A DNA stretch of 25,063 nucleotides from CAVVXX01 sp052389895 (lineage in GTDB: Bacteria > Pseudomonadota > Alphaproteobacteria > Micropepsales > Micropepsaceae), in assembly GCA_052389895.1 (NCBI GenBank), contig JBQTHM010000027.1:1-25063 (forward strand), given 5' to 3'. A program made the translations under genes and the position numbers. The notes beneath the pieces were generated by a model. The model was not told the origin of the DNA. It was given only the letters and a program-made list of their open reading frames with translations, and did not search any database. Positions 16,267-24,802 of this stretch are shown here, one piece after another. Each line of letters starts with the position of its first letter. Positions within the stretch are counted from its first letter, which is position 1.

Positions 16267-16623
16267 CTACTCCTTTTCCATCGTGCATTGAAGCGGATGC
16301 TGGTGGCGGCGGGCGAGTTCGATCACCTGCGTCACTTTTGTTTCCGCCACTTCGAACGTGTACACGCCGCAGATGCCCACACCGTGGCGGTGCACATGCA
16401 GCATGATCTGGATCGCTTCGTCACGCGGCTTGGAGAAAAACCGTTCCAGCACGTGCACGACGAATTCCATTGGCGTGTAATCGTCGTTAAGCAGAAGAAC
16501 CTTATAGAGCGACGGCTTTTTCGTTTTCGGCCGCGTCTTCGTCACGATGCCGGTGCCCGTGCCGGCATCGCGCACCGGCCCCTTGCCGCCATTCGCCATT
16601 CTTGTACGCGTCACCCGCACCAT
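16267..16623 (-). CDS. clpS: ClpS adaptor of the N-degron pathway
   Basis: A 118-residue adaptor that hands proteins with Leu, Phe, Tyr or Trp N-termini to ClpA. A flexible basic N-terminal tail (about 1-36) leads to the core YKVLLLNDDYTPMEFV, where N46 and D47 bind the substrate alpha-amino group, followed by MLHVHRHGVGICGVY, where H78 lines the pocket. The C-terminus ends with CTMEKE. The ATG at 16623 gives a tail of usual length; a second ATG, at residue 9, is possible. Alphaproteobacteria often have two ClpS paralogues; this one, next to clpA, is the ClpS1 type by position. Confidence 0.96.
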   Translation of the reverse strand: MVRVTRTRMANGGKGPVRDAGTGTGIVTKTRPKTKKPSLYKVLLLNDDYTPMEFVVHVLERFFSKPRDEAIQIMLHVHRHGVGICGVYTFEVAETKVTQVIELARRHQHPLQCTMEKE

Positions 16624-16688
16624 TGCCCCGAGTGTATCCGCAAAGCCGTTAATACGTCTTCACGTCAGGCTACGAGCAGACAGTGCAA

Positions 16689-16724
16689 AGAAAAAGGGCC
16701 CTGGCACGAAAGACCAGGACCCTT
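16689..16724 (-). terminator. Rho-independent terminator of the phasin gene
   Basis: On the minus strand AAGGGTCCTGG pairs with CCAGGGCCCTT (one mismatch, possibly G-U) around a loop of about 9 bases, followed directly by a T-run (TTTTTC). It lies about 20 bases past the phasin stop, where a terminator is expected, and would insulate clpSA downstream. Confidence 0.85.
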
Positions 16725-16745
16725 GGGGGCGTTGCGGAAAGAAAC

Positions 16746-17174
16746 TTAAGCGGCGCGCTTTTGCACCAGATCGGCGAACGCGGTCGCGCGGGCCTGGAGC
16801 GGCTCGGCCGCGTCCTTCGCCACGTTGAGCGCGACTTCGCCCATCTTCGCCATGCCTTCGACGTAGGTCTCGAACGCGCTGCGCGCGAAGTCCGTCTGGA
16901 TCGCAAAGGCTTCCTGCACGTTCTTGGAAGCAACCGCGGTCTTCGCGGCGGCGACGCCCTCCTCGATGAGACCGCGCGAAAGGGCGAAGAACTCGTCATG
17001 GATCGTGCCGATCCCTTTGCCGGCCACGTCGGCCGACTTGAGCCACGCCTCGGCGTTCTGCTTTCCAAACGCGACGAATTGCTCGTAGCCCTGGGCCGCC
17101 TTGTCGAAGCCCTCGCGCATCGTTTTCGCCCCGTCGTTCATGGCGCGCTCGGCGCCGGTCTTGGTCCTTGCCAT
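16746..17174 (-). CDS. Phasin (Phasin_2 family)
   Basis: A 142-residue, almost wholly helical Ala-rich protein of the kind that coats polyhydroxyalkanoate granules. Typical segments are a GFDKAAQGYEQFVAFGKQNAEAW helix near residue 22, an IEEGVAAAKTAVASKNVQEAF stretch near 70, and DFARSAFETYVEGMAKM near 93. No Cys and few Pro residues, as expected. The frame continues upstream to 17294, but the ATG at 17174 has GAGGAG nine bases before it and starts just ahead of the first helix. A consensus promoter and a PhaR-type operator stand upstream, and a terminator downstream, so this is a single-gene unit. The PHA synthase is not in the window. Confidence 0.92.
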   Translation of the reverse strand: MARTKTGAERAMNDGAKTMREGFDKAAQGYEQFVAFGKQNAEAWLKSADVAGKGIGTIHDEFFALSRGLIEEGVAAAKTAVASKNVQEAFAIQTDFARSAFETYVEGMAKMGEVALNVAKDAAEPLQARATAFADLVQKRAA

Positions 17175-17223
17175 TGTCCTGTCTCCTCTGGGTGCGCGCC
17201 TCTTCGGCGGCGCAATATGTATG

Positions 17224-17234
17224 CTGCGATGCAG
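17224..17234. promoter_or_regulatory. PhaR-type operator, CTGC-N3-GCAG
   Basis: CTGC-GAT-GCAG lies within a longer perfect palindrome, ATGCTGC-GAT-GCAGCAT (17221-17237). PhaR of Paracoccus denitrificans is known to bind CTGC-N3/4-GCAG sites upstream of phasin genes and to release them when it binds PHA. Here the site sits about where transcription from the -10 box at 17244-17249 should begin, so bound repressor would block initiation. Confidence 0.75.
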
Positions 17235-17243
17235 CATGCGGCC

Positions 17244-17272
17244 TATATGGCCGCTTCTAGACACAGTGTCAA
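17244..17272 (-). promoter_or_regulatory. Sigma70-type promoter of the phasin gene
   Basis: On the minus strand there is a perfect -35 box TTGACA (17267-17272), 17 bases, then CATATA (17244-17249) as -10 box. Within it lie two small palindromes, GACAC-A-GTGTC (17260-17270) and GCGGCC-TATAT-GGCCGC (17238-17254). Start of transcription is predicted near 17237, inside the PhaR-type site. Confidence 0.7.
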
Positions 17273-17487
17273 GGAAAAATGGTGCACTGCACAAAGCAGC
17301 TTCCGGGGCTTCTGCCCGGGCGCCACTGCCCGCGTGCCGGCCAGCCGCAAGTTGAAAGGACTAGGCCGCTTAACTCCACGTAAATCCACGATTCCCAATA
17401 GCAAATACTCGTTTTCGCTTGCGGCGCGCGCGCCGATTTGGTGTGATTTGGAGACCGCCGGTGCGTGCAGATACGGGGGCTGAGTTC
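17273..17487. other. Intergenic remainder upstream of the D,D-carboxypeptidase gene
   Basis: Between the phasin promoter and the ATG at 17488 I see only a GTGCA-C-TGCAC palindrome (17282-17292) and TTAA-N7-TAAA (17370-17384), one base off a CtrA box. The second may be chance. This stretch should hold the promoter of the plus-strand gene, but I cannot point to a convincing -35/-10 pair. Confidence 0.4.
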
Positions 17488-19188
17488 ATGTGTCGGCAAA
17501 GCGCCGCCTCGCGATACGTCATTTTTACGCTTGTGGCAGTGTTGATTGTCGCCTTGGCGGCCCCTGCCGACGCGCGCGCGCGCAAGGCGAAGCGCCATTA
17601 CAAAGCGCCGCCGACTTCGGAACTCGTTATTGACGGCACCACAGGCAAGGTCATCCACGCCAGCAAGGCCACGGCCGAGCGCTTCCCTGCCTCACTGACC
17701 AAAATGATGACGCTTTACCTGCTTTTCGAGCAGCTCAAGCAGGGCAAGCTCACCATGGAAAGCATGATCACCGCTTCGCACCACGCGGCTGCGCAGAAAC
17801 CGACCAAACTCGGCCTCTCCCCCGGCGAATCCATCAGCGTTGAGGTCGCGGTCAAGGCACTCATTGTGCGTTCGGCCAACGACGTCGCCGTGGCGGTGGC
17901 GGAATCGCTTGGCGGCACCGAAAGCGGGTTCGCCGAAATGATGACGCGCAAGGCGCGCCAGCTCGGCATGACCCAAACCGTATTCCGTAACGCGTCGGGC
18001 CTGCCCAATCCGAATCAAGTCAGTTCGGCGCGTGATCTCGCGCTGCTCGGCCAGCGCATCGCGTACGACTTTCCGCAATACTATCACTACTTCGCCACGC
18101 CCTCCTTTACCTTCCAGGGCAGGCTCTATCAGACGCACGACAATCTGCTTTACCGCTTTGAAGGCGTCGATGGCATCAAGACCGGCTACACGAACGCTTC
18201 CGGATTCAATTTGGTGAGTTCGCTCGTTCGCGAGGGCAAACACATTATCGGCGTGGTGATGGGCGGGCGTTCGGCGCACGGCCGCGACAACAAGATGATG
18301 GAGCTGCTGGCGTCCGTGCTTGCGCGCTCGCGCAAGGACCCCACGCTGGTGGCTTCGGCCAATGTGCCGTGGCGGAGCGCCGTCTCGCAGAACAGGACGG
18401 TTTCGGAATTCGAGCAGACTCGCCGGCTCAATTTACGTATGAACGGTTTCGACGAAGGCGAGCTTCCCGATACAGAAGACGAAGACCTTGCCGAAAGGAT
18501 GACCGCGCAATCGGATGTGCCCGCGGTGTCGCCCGCGGCCACGTCGCCTATTGTAAGGAGCGCGAACACGATTTCGCCCAACAACGCGCCGATCCAGCTT
18601 GCCCAGCAGAACCAGGGAGGCGTTGTCGCCTCTCTGCCGCTTTCGTCTGCGCCGCTGCCGCCCGTCGCGGAACGCGCGGCAGCAAAGCGCGTGCTTGCCT
18701 TCACGCCGCCGCTGCCCGCGGCAAAGCCCGCAGTGCGGCCGCGGCTGGCGATGGTCGAGCCAACTCCGAAACCGGGGCGCAGCGAGCCTGCGGCGCAGTT
18801 TATGGTCGTGGCTTCGCTTGTGCCGATTGCAAATCCGAAATCTGCGGACGAGCATTCCGCGTCCGCGCCGCAGGGCGATGCCGCCTCGCGTGTGCCCGCG
18901 CAAACGGGCCAGCCGCCCGCCATTGCCACGGGCGTGAAGGCCTGGATGGTGCAGATCGGCGCCTTTAACGACAAGACCGCCGCCAAAACCCAGCTTACGC
19001 TTTACGCCGAACGCTCGATGGACATTCTGGGCCGCGCCAAGCGCTCGGTGGTGCCCTTCGACTCCGTGGATGGGCGCAAGCTCTATCGCGCGCGCTTCGG
19101 CCCCTTTGTCGAGAACGAGGCACGAGAAGTGTGCCGCCGCATGACCGCGCGGGGGCAGACCTGCTTCGCCGCATACGGCGCGAATTAG
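17488..19188 (+). CDS. D-alanyl-D-alanine carboxypeptidase (PBP5/6-like) with C-terminal SPOR domain
   Basis: A 566-residue periplasmic protein. Residues 1-31 are a signal peptide ending ADARA. The peptidase S11 domain (about 40-290) has all three penicilloyl-serine motifs: S69-L-T-K72, S129-A-N131 and K231-T-G233, so it should trim the terminal D-Ala from peptidoglycan pentapeptides. A long Ala/Pro-rich low-complexity linker (about 320-480) takes the place of the usual PBP5 beta domain and membrane anchor. The last 80 residues (WMVQIGAFNDKTAAK to the end) are a SPOR domain, which binds denuded glycan at division sites. This layout is common in alphaproteobacteria and suggests septal targeting. 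I chose the ATG at 17488 because it begins the signal peptide; the frame itself opens at a TTG at 17419. Confidence 0.95.
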   Translation: MCRQSAASRYVIFTLVAVLIVALAAPADARARKAKRHYKAPPTSELVIDGTTGKVIHASKATAERFPASLTKMMTLYLLFEQLKQGKLTMESMITASHHAAAQKPTKLGLSPGESISVEVAVKALIVRSANDVAVAVAESLGGTESGFAEMMTRKARQLGMTQTVFRNASGLPNPNQVSSARDLALLGQRIAYDFPQYYHYFATPSFTFQGRLYQTHDNLLYRFEGVDGIKTGYTNASGFNLVSSLVREGKHIIGVVMGGRSAHGRDNKMMELLASVLARSRKDPTLVASANVPWRSAVSQNRTVSEFEQTRRLNLRMNGFDEGELPDTEDEDLAERMTAQSDVPAVSPAATSPIVRSANTISPNNAPIQLAQQNQGGVVASLPLSSAPLPPVAERAAAKRVLAFTPPLPAAKPAVRPRLAMVEPTPKPGRSEPAAQFMVVASLVPIANPKSADEHSASAPQGDAASRVPAQTGQPPAIATGVKAWMVQIGAFNDKTAAKTQLTLYAERSMDILGRAKRSVVPFDSVDGRKLYRARFGPFVENEAREVCRRMTARGQTCFAAYGAN

Positions 19189-19664
19189 GCTTCCCCCAGC
19201 AGCACGTCCTTGGCTTCGTTGATCTTGGCTGCCAGGTAGCTGGAACCGCCTATGTCGGGGTGCGCCTGTTTGATCAGCCGCCGGTGTGCGGCGCGGATCT
19301 CGTCGGGCGTTGCACCCTCGGAAAGCCCAAGCACGCTGAAAGCTTCGGCGCGCGACATTCTGGAGGTGCGCGGTCGCGCATCGCCTCCCCCAGCACCGCC
19401 TGCGCCCGCGCCGAAGGCGGTGCGGAACCGCTGCCAGGGCATGGGCCCGCGCGTGAACAGCGCGAGCGCCACACTTCCCGCAATGAGCGCGAGCAAAAGG
19501 CGCCCGCTCAAGGCAAGCCCGGCGGCCAGCAGCGACAGCAAAATGCCGCCCGCGATGCGGATGCTTTTGGCCAGCGACTTCGGGTCCGCCGAGACGAATC
19601 CCTGAAACAGCAGGAGCAAGATCAGAAGAACGGCAAGGCCGGCGATCAGCGCGCCCATGTCCAC
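19185..19664 (-). CDS. Membrane-anchored J-domain protein (Tim14/Pam18-like)
   Basis: A 159-residue protein with two or three hydrophobic segments (about 4-22, 37-52 and 56-70), a Gly/Arg-rich linker and a C-terminal J domain with the HPD motif at 135-137. The HPDIGGSSYLAAKINEAKDVLL ending is shared with mitochondrial Tim14/Pam18, which activates Hsp70 at the import motor. The bacterial protein presumably stimulates DnaK at the inner membrane; its client is unknown. Its stop overlaps that of the carboxypeptidase gene by 4 bases (convergent). It follows mipZ on the same strand after 19 bases, so the two are probably cotranscribed. Confidence 0.92.
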   Translation of the reverse strand: MDMGALIAGLAVLLILLLLFQGFVSADPKSLAKSIRIAGGILLSLLAAGLALSGRLLLALIAGSVALALFTRGPMPWQRFRTAFGAGAGGAGGGDARPRTSRMSRAEAFSVLGLSEGATPDEIRAAHRRLIKQAHPDIGGSSYLAAKINEAKDVLLGEA

Positions 19665-19683
19665 TCACCCTGGGCGCGTTCTA

Positions 19684-20544
19684 TCACAGCTTGGCGGTAG
19701 CGCGCTCCAGCCCGGGCAGTTGCAACGTGTTGAGCAGCTCGCGGATCTCCTGCCGTGCCGCCACGTGCGACATGGTGAGCGGCACCTCGACGCCTTTCTG
19801 CGGCAGATCGAAAAGCGTGAGCCCGAGCGGGAACAACTCGCGGAAAATCACGCGCTCAGAAAAGCCCGGCGCCACGCGAAACCCGATGCGTTTGGCCAAC
19901 GCGTCCACGGCCGTCGTCACGCGGCGCTTGTTGCGCGCCTCCACCGCAGAAATGCGGTTGCGCATCACCACCCAGTCCAGCGCGGGCTGGCGCGACATCA
20001 GGCGGCGCTTGCGGCAGTCCCAGACGAATTCGCTGTAAAGACTGGGACCGGTGACTTCCATGCTTTCCGGATCGAGATGCGCGAGCAGATCGAAATCCAG
20101 AAAGCTGTCGTTCATAGGCGTGACCAGCGTGTCGGCCGCCGCGTGGCCCAGGCGTGAGAGCGGCGTGTCGCTGCCAGGCGTGTCGATAACGATGAACTGC
20201 GCATTCGCGCGGGCGTCTGCCAACGCCTCACCGAACCGGACCATTTCATCCTGCTCGTGCGCCGCGGTGACCACGTTAAGCTGCGGCATGGGCAGGGCCT
20301 GCCGGGTACGCTCCATAAAGGCCGCGCGGTTCTCGAAATAGCGCGCCATCGTGCGCTGGCGGCTGTCGAGATCGAGCGCCGCGACCCGCTTGCCCAGCTT
20401 GAGCAGCGCGACGGCGACATGCATGGCGGTCGTCGTCTTTCCCGTGCCGCCCTTTTCGTTGCCGAAGACGATGACATAGGCCCCGCGCCGGGCCGCTTTG
20501 GCCGGCGGCGCTTTCGGCGCGGGCGCAATCACGGAATGCGGCAT
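19684..20544 (-). CDS. mipZ: MipZ-type ParA/MinD ATPase, division-site regulator
   Basis: A 286-residue P-loop ATPase. The deviant Walker A motif is KGGTGKTT at 31-38, followed by VAALDLDSRQRTMARYFENR, the mark of MipZ rather than ParA or Soj. IVIDTPGSDT is the switch segment, and DWVVMRNRIS and KRVTTAVDAL lie in the second half. In Caulobacter MipZ binds ParB at the origin, forms bipolar gradients and inhibits FtsZ polymerisation, thus placing the Z ring at midcell. The frame extends to 20685, but the ATG at 20544 has GGGGAG just upstream and precedes a short Pro/Ala tail and the first strand. The REP-like element at 20622-20741 lies between it and putA. Confidence 0.95.
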   Translation of the reverse strand: MPHSVIAPAPKAPPAKAARRGAYVIVFGNEKGGTGKTTTAMHVAVALLKLGKRVAALDLDSRQRTMARYFENRAAFMERTRQALPMPQLNVVTAAHEQDEMVRFGEALADARANAQFIVIDTPGSDTPLSRLGHAAADTLVTPMNDSFLDFDLLAHLDPESMEVTGPSLYSEFVWDCRKRRLMSRQPALDWVVMRNRISAVEARNKRRVTTAVDALAKRIGFRVAPGFSERVIFRELFPLGLTLFDLPQKGVEVPLTMSHVAARQEIRELLNTLQLPGLERATAKL

Positions 20545-20621
20545 AGACTCTCCCCTGTGCGAATCGCGCGATCGCTTTTGCTTCGCATCATGCACTGTGA
20601 TTCGGGAGAGGAACAAAGGAT

Positions 20622-20741
20622 CGCGTAGCCGCGCCCCCTCAGTCCGCTTTGCGGACAGCTCCCCCAGAGGGGGAGCATGAAGCAAACTTATCCTCCCCCA
20701 CTGGGGGAGACGGCGCGGAACGCGCCGGACGGGGCTACGCG
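20622..20741. repeat. REP doublet with terminal inverted repeats, overlapping the putA stop
   Basis: CGCGTAGCC (20622-20630) and GGCTACGCG (20733-20741) are perfect 9-bp outer arms. Inside are four hairpins: GTCCGC-TTT-GCGGAC (20642-20656), CTCCCCCAGAGGGGGAG (20659-20675), CTCCCCCACTGGGGGAG (about 20693-20709) and GGCGCG-GAA-CGCGCC (20712-20726). The right arm includes the putA stop codon at 20735-20737, so the element inserted at, or helped form, the 3' end of putA. Confidence 0.8.
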
Positions 20742-23700
20742 CCCGGGTCGCCCAATGTCATCAGCGCCGCGTTGCCGCCGGAGGCGGTGGTGTTGACGGT
20801 GTAGGTGCGCTCGACGGCGAATTTCAGCAGGTAATTCGGCCCGCCTGCCTTGAACCCCGTGCCCGAAAGGCCTTCGCCCCCGAAGGGTTGCGCTTCAACC
20901 ACGGCGCCGATCTGGTTGCGGTTGACATAGATGTTGCCCACATGCACGCGCTCGCGGACGAACTCGGCGGTGGATTCGATGCGGCTGTGAATGCCGAGCG
21001 TGAGGCCGTAGCCCGTGGCGTTGATCGCCTCGCACACTTTGTCCAACTGCCCGGCGGAGTAGCGAACGATGTGCAGGATGGGCCCGAACACCTCACGCTT
21101 GAGCCGGCCGATGGCGTCGATCGCGAACACGTGCGGCGGGAAGAACACGCCATCCTTGCGCTCGGGCGGCGCGCTCAGTTTGCGCAGCAGTTTCGCTTCT
21201 TTGCTCATGCGATCCGCGTGTTCCTGAAGCCCGTCGCGTGCCGTTTCGTCGATCACCGGGCCGATGTCGGTGGAAAGCTCGAACGGATCGCCCAGGCTGA
21301 GCTCGTCCATCGCGCCCAAGATCATCTCCTGCATCTTGTCCGCGGCGTCTTCCTGAAGGAACAATACGCGCAGGCAGGAGCAGCGCTGGCCGGCGCTGTC
21401 GAAGGCCGACGCGTTCACGTCGCGCGCCACCTGTTCGGGCAGCGCGGTGGAATCCACGATCATCGTATTCATGCCGCCCGTTTCCGCGACGATGGCGGGC
21501 AACGCTCCTTCGCGGGCCGCCAAGGCGCGATTGATAACGATAGCGGTTTCCGTGGAACCCGTGAAAGCGATGCCGGCAAGGCGCGGGTCGGAAAAAACGA
21601 TGCGGCCGATCTTCGAGCCGCGGCCGGGAAGCAGATGCAGCACCTCACCCGGGACGCCCGCCTGATGCATCAGGCGAACGGCGGCCGCGCCGATCAGCGG
21701 TGTGCGTTCGGCGGGCTTGGCCAGCACCGTGTTGCCGGCGGCGAGCGCGCCCGCCACCTGGCCGCTGAAAATGGCGAGCGGGAAATTCCACGGCGCAACG
21801 CAGAAAAAAGGCCCGCGGCCGTGCAATGACAGCTCGTTGGACTCGCCGGTGGGCCCGGGCAGCCTGATGGAGCCTTCGAATTTTTCCCGCGCCCGCAGGG
21901 CATAGTAACGCAGCAGGTCGATGGCCTCGCGCACCTCCGAGAGCGCGTTGGGAAGCGTTTTGCCCCCTTCGCGCACGGCCAGCGCCATCAGATGCGCCCG
22001 GTTTTGCTCAAACAAATCGGCCGCGCGCTCGAGAATTTGCGCGCGCTTGGCGCCGCCCACAGCGTCCCATTCGTGCTGGGCACGGCATGCGGAGTCGAGC
22101 GCCGCCTTTACATCATCGTCCGTGACGAAGGCGACCTCGCCGATCTTGCGTTTGCGGTCGGAGGGATCGAACACCGCATGCGTTTCGCCCTGGCGCTCGG
22201 CGCCGTCCACGATGGGGCCAGCCTGCTGCGGCTTTTCCAGCGCCGCACGCATCGCAGCCAGCATGGGCTGCGCCTTGGTGGGATCGCTCCACAAGAAGCC
22301 CGAGGAATTCTTACGCTTGGGAAAAATGGCATCGGGCTTCACGATGCGCGGGTTGCGCCTGGGCGTGTTGCGCGCACCACGCGTCACCGGATCGGCGACG
22401 ATGTCCTCGATGGGCAATTTTTCGTCGGCCAGCCGGTTGACGAATGACGTGTTGGCGCCGTTTTCCAGCAGCCTGCGCACCAGATAGGCGAGCAAGTCTT
22501 CGTGCGTTCCCACGGGCGCGTAAATGCGCGTGGCTGCGCCCACGCCGGACGGCTTCACGACATCCATGTAAAGCTCGTACAGCGCCTCGCCCATGCCGTG
22601 CAGGCGCTGGTATTCGAAATCGCTGCGGCCGTCGCCGAACACCTGAATGGCCGAAAGCGTGTGCGCGTTGTGCGTGGCGAACTGCGGGAAGATGCCCGGG
22701 CTGGCGAACAGCGCCCGCGCGCATGCAAGATATGATGTGTCCGTGTTCAATTTGCGGGTGAAGACCGGGTAGTCCCCTATGCCCAGCTCCTGCCCTCGCT
22801 TGATTTCGGTATCCCAGTAGGCGCCTTTCACGAGGCGCACCGGAATGCGCCGGTCCTGCCTTCGCGCAAGTTCGTTCAGCCACGCAATGGTGGGCAGCGC
22901 GCGCTTCGAATAGCCCTGCACGGCCAGGCCGAGCCCGTCCCAGCGTTTGAGTTCGGGCGCGTTCCCCATCGCCTCGAACACGTCCAACATAAGGTCGTGG
23001 CGCTCCGCTTCTTCCGCGTCGATTGTGAAACCGATATTGGCCGCGCGCGCCTCCGCGGCCAACTTGACCAGTTGCGGCAGCAGCTCAGCCATAACGCGAG
23101 CGCGCTTCGCATATTCGTAGCGCGGATGCAGCGCGGTCAGCTTCACCGAAATGCTGTTGCGTTCGAAGACGGGCTGGCGGCCGCCCGGCCATTCGCGCGC
23201 GATGGCCGCCAACGCATTGCGGTACGACTCGTAATAGCGCGCGGCATCGGCGCGCGTATACGCGGCCTCGCCCAGCATGTCGAAGGAGAAACGGTAGCCC
23301 TTTTGCACGAGCGGCCGCGCTTCCTTCAGCGCCTCTTCGATGGTGCGTCCCAGCACGAACTGGCGGCCCAGAATGCGCATGGCGTACGTCACCGCCTGGC
23401 GGATGACCGGCTCGCCGGAGCGCGCCACCAGTTTCCGCCAGATGCCTTCAAAGTCCCATTTGGCGGTTTCGTCGAGCCGCACGATATGGCCCGTCAGCAT
23501 CAGCGCCCAGGTGGAAGCATTAACGAACAGCGATCCCGATTGGCCAAGATGCTTTTTCCACTGGGCGCCGCCGATCTTGTCGGCGATCAGCCTGTCGGCT
23601 GTCTCGGCATCCGGCACCCGCAGGAGCGCTTCCGCCAGTCACAACAACACGACGCCCTATTCGCTGGAGAGAGCGTATTCCTGCATGAAGCGGTCGATGC

Positions 23701-23872
23701 CCGTGCTGCGGTGCTGGGCGCGCAGCCGCGACACCAGATCGCGGGCCAGCGTGTGCGTGGCGGCGTGCTCCGCCGGCGTCATGCGGGCCTTTTCGATCAG
23801 GCCGGCCACCAGGGTGTCTTCGTCGGCGAGATAGGCGTCCGAAATGGCTTGGCGGAATACTTCGGTTGGCAT
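20735..23872 (-). pseudogene. putA: putA, proline dehydrogenase/P5C dehydrogenase, with two in-frame stops
   Basis: A 1045-codon frame for the bifunctional enzyme that oxidises proline to glutamate (FAD-linked proline dehydrogenase, then NAD-linked glutamate-semialdehyde dehydrogenase). It starts MPTEVFRQAISDAYLADED, with no ribbon-helix-helix repressor domain, so it is a non-DNA-binding PutA. Codon 72 is TAG (23657-23659) and codon 78 is TGA (23639-23641), within what should read ALSSEEGVVLLCLAEALLR; everything around them stays in one frame. Downstream all looks intact: RLVKGAYWDTEIKRG in the dehydrogenase barrel, AETGGMNTM with the ALDH Glu, catalytic Cys at codon 831 in SAGQRCSC, and the complete C-terminus. 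A GTG at 23617 could restart a 960-residue form lacking the N-terminal arm. Recent pseudogene, sequencing error or readthrough are all open. Confidence 0.88.
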
Positions 23873-23918
23873 CAGGCAATCCTAGCGCAGGCGCGCGAGC
23901 CGGCGCTAATCTCCGGCC

Positions 23919-24758
23919 ATGACCATTCCCATAGTGACGCAGGCCGCCGAACTCAAGGCGCAAGTGGCGGCATGGAAGGGCGCGCGCCAAGCCATTGCGC
24001 TGGTGCCCACCATGGGCGCGCTGCACGAGGGGCATTTGTCGCTGGTGCGCATTGCGCGCGCCCGGGCGCCGCACGTGGTTGCGAGCATTTTCGTCAACCC
24101 GACCCAGTTCGGCCAGAACGAGGATTACGCGCGTTACCCGCGTGACCTGGAAGGCGACCAGGCCAAGCTGGAGGGGATGGCCGACCTTATATATGCGCCC
24201 GATGTGAAGGAAATGTACCCCGACGGCGTGCTCGCGCGCGTCATCGTGGGGGGGCCGAGCGCGGGGCTGGAAAGCGATTTTCGCACAGGCCATTTCATCG
24301 GAGTGGCGACGGTGGTGGCGCGTCTGTTCCAGCAATGCGCACCCGACATCGCCGCATTCGGCGAGAAGGATTACCAGCAGCTTCTGGTCGTGAAGCGACT
24401 CGTGCGCGACTACAACATGAGCATCGAAATTGTCGCGGGCCCCACCGTGCGCGAAGCGGACGGCCTCGCCATGTCGTCGCGCAATGCATATTTGAATGCG
24501 GAGGAGCGCAAGATCGCGGCCAAACTCAACCGCGTATTGGCCGATGTCGCCGCAAGGGTGAAATCGGGCCATCCGATCGACTCAGCTGAAGCCGAGGGCC
24601 AGGCCGAGCTTCTGAATGCGGGCTTCCAGCGCGTGGACTACGTCGCCATCCGCGATGCGGAAACGCTCAATCCGATCCGTGCATTGGAACGCCCCGCGCG
24701 CGTGCTAGCCGCGGCGCACATCGGCAGGACCCGGCTGATTGATAACTTGCCAGTCTAG
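23919..24758 (+). CDS. panC: Pantothenate synthetase
   Basis: A 279-residue ligase that joins pantoate and beta-alanine with ATP through a pantoyl-adenylate, the last step of pantothenate (vitamin B5) synthesis. The nucleotidyltransferase HIGH motif is H36-E-G-H39 in PTMGALHEGHLSLV; FVNPTQFGQNEDYARYPR holds the pantoate site; GEKDYQQ and MSSRNAYL (the KMSKS-like loop) follow. Length and ends are normal. It diverges from putA with only 46 bases between starts. No panB or panD is nearby. The TAG stop abuts a truncated REP-like unit. Confidence 0.97.
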   Translation: MTIPIVTQAAELKAQVAAWKGARQAIALVPTMGALHEGHLSLVRIARARAPHVVASIFVNPTQFGQNEDYARYPRDLEGDQAKLEGMADLIYAPDVKEMYPDGVLARVIVGGPSAGLESDFRTGHFIGVATVVARLFQQCAPDIAAFGEKDYQQLLVVKRLVRDYNMSIEIVAGPTVREADGLAMSSRNAYLNAEERKIAAKLNRVLADVAARVKSGHPIDSAEAEGQAELLNAGFQRVDYVAIRDAETLNPIRALERPARVLAAAHIGRTRLIDNLPV

Positions 24759-24802
24759 GCCCCCTCTGCCTCGCTACGCTCGGCACCTCCCCCAAAGGGG
24801 AG
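24759..24802. repeat. Half REP unit at the junction with low-GC DNA
   Basis: GCCCCCTCTGCC, a GAGCG/CGCTC-type stem, then CACCTCCCCC-AAA-GGGGAG. The order of C-run, small stem and C-run/G-run palindrome repeats the left half of the element at 20635-20675. The matching right half is absent and AT-rich sequence starts at once (TTATATAC at 24803), so the element appears cut at this point. Confidence 0.65.

Noticed and set aside
17370..17384. CtrA box (TTAA-N7-TAAA) upstream of the carboxypeptidase
   Set aside because: One mismatch in an 8-base pattern is too weak on its own, and no matching promoter is visible.
18433..19668. Long minus-strand frame antisense to the carboxypeptidase gene (411 codons)
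   Set aside because: Composition is His/Arg/Gly-rich shadow sequence; the plus strand has the SPOR domain and the other frame has the J domain.
23617..23660. UGA in putA at a usual Cys position read as selenocysteine
   Set aside because: The site is in a structural helix, not a redox centre; a TAG lies 18 bases upstream in the same frame; and I see no convincing bacterial SECIS hairpin right after the UGA.
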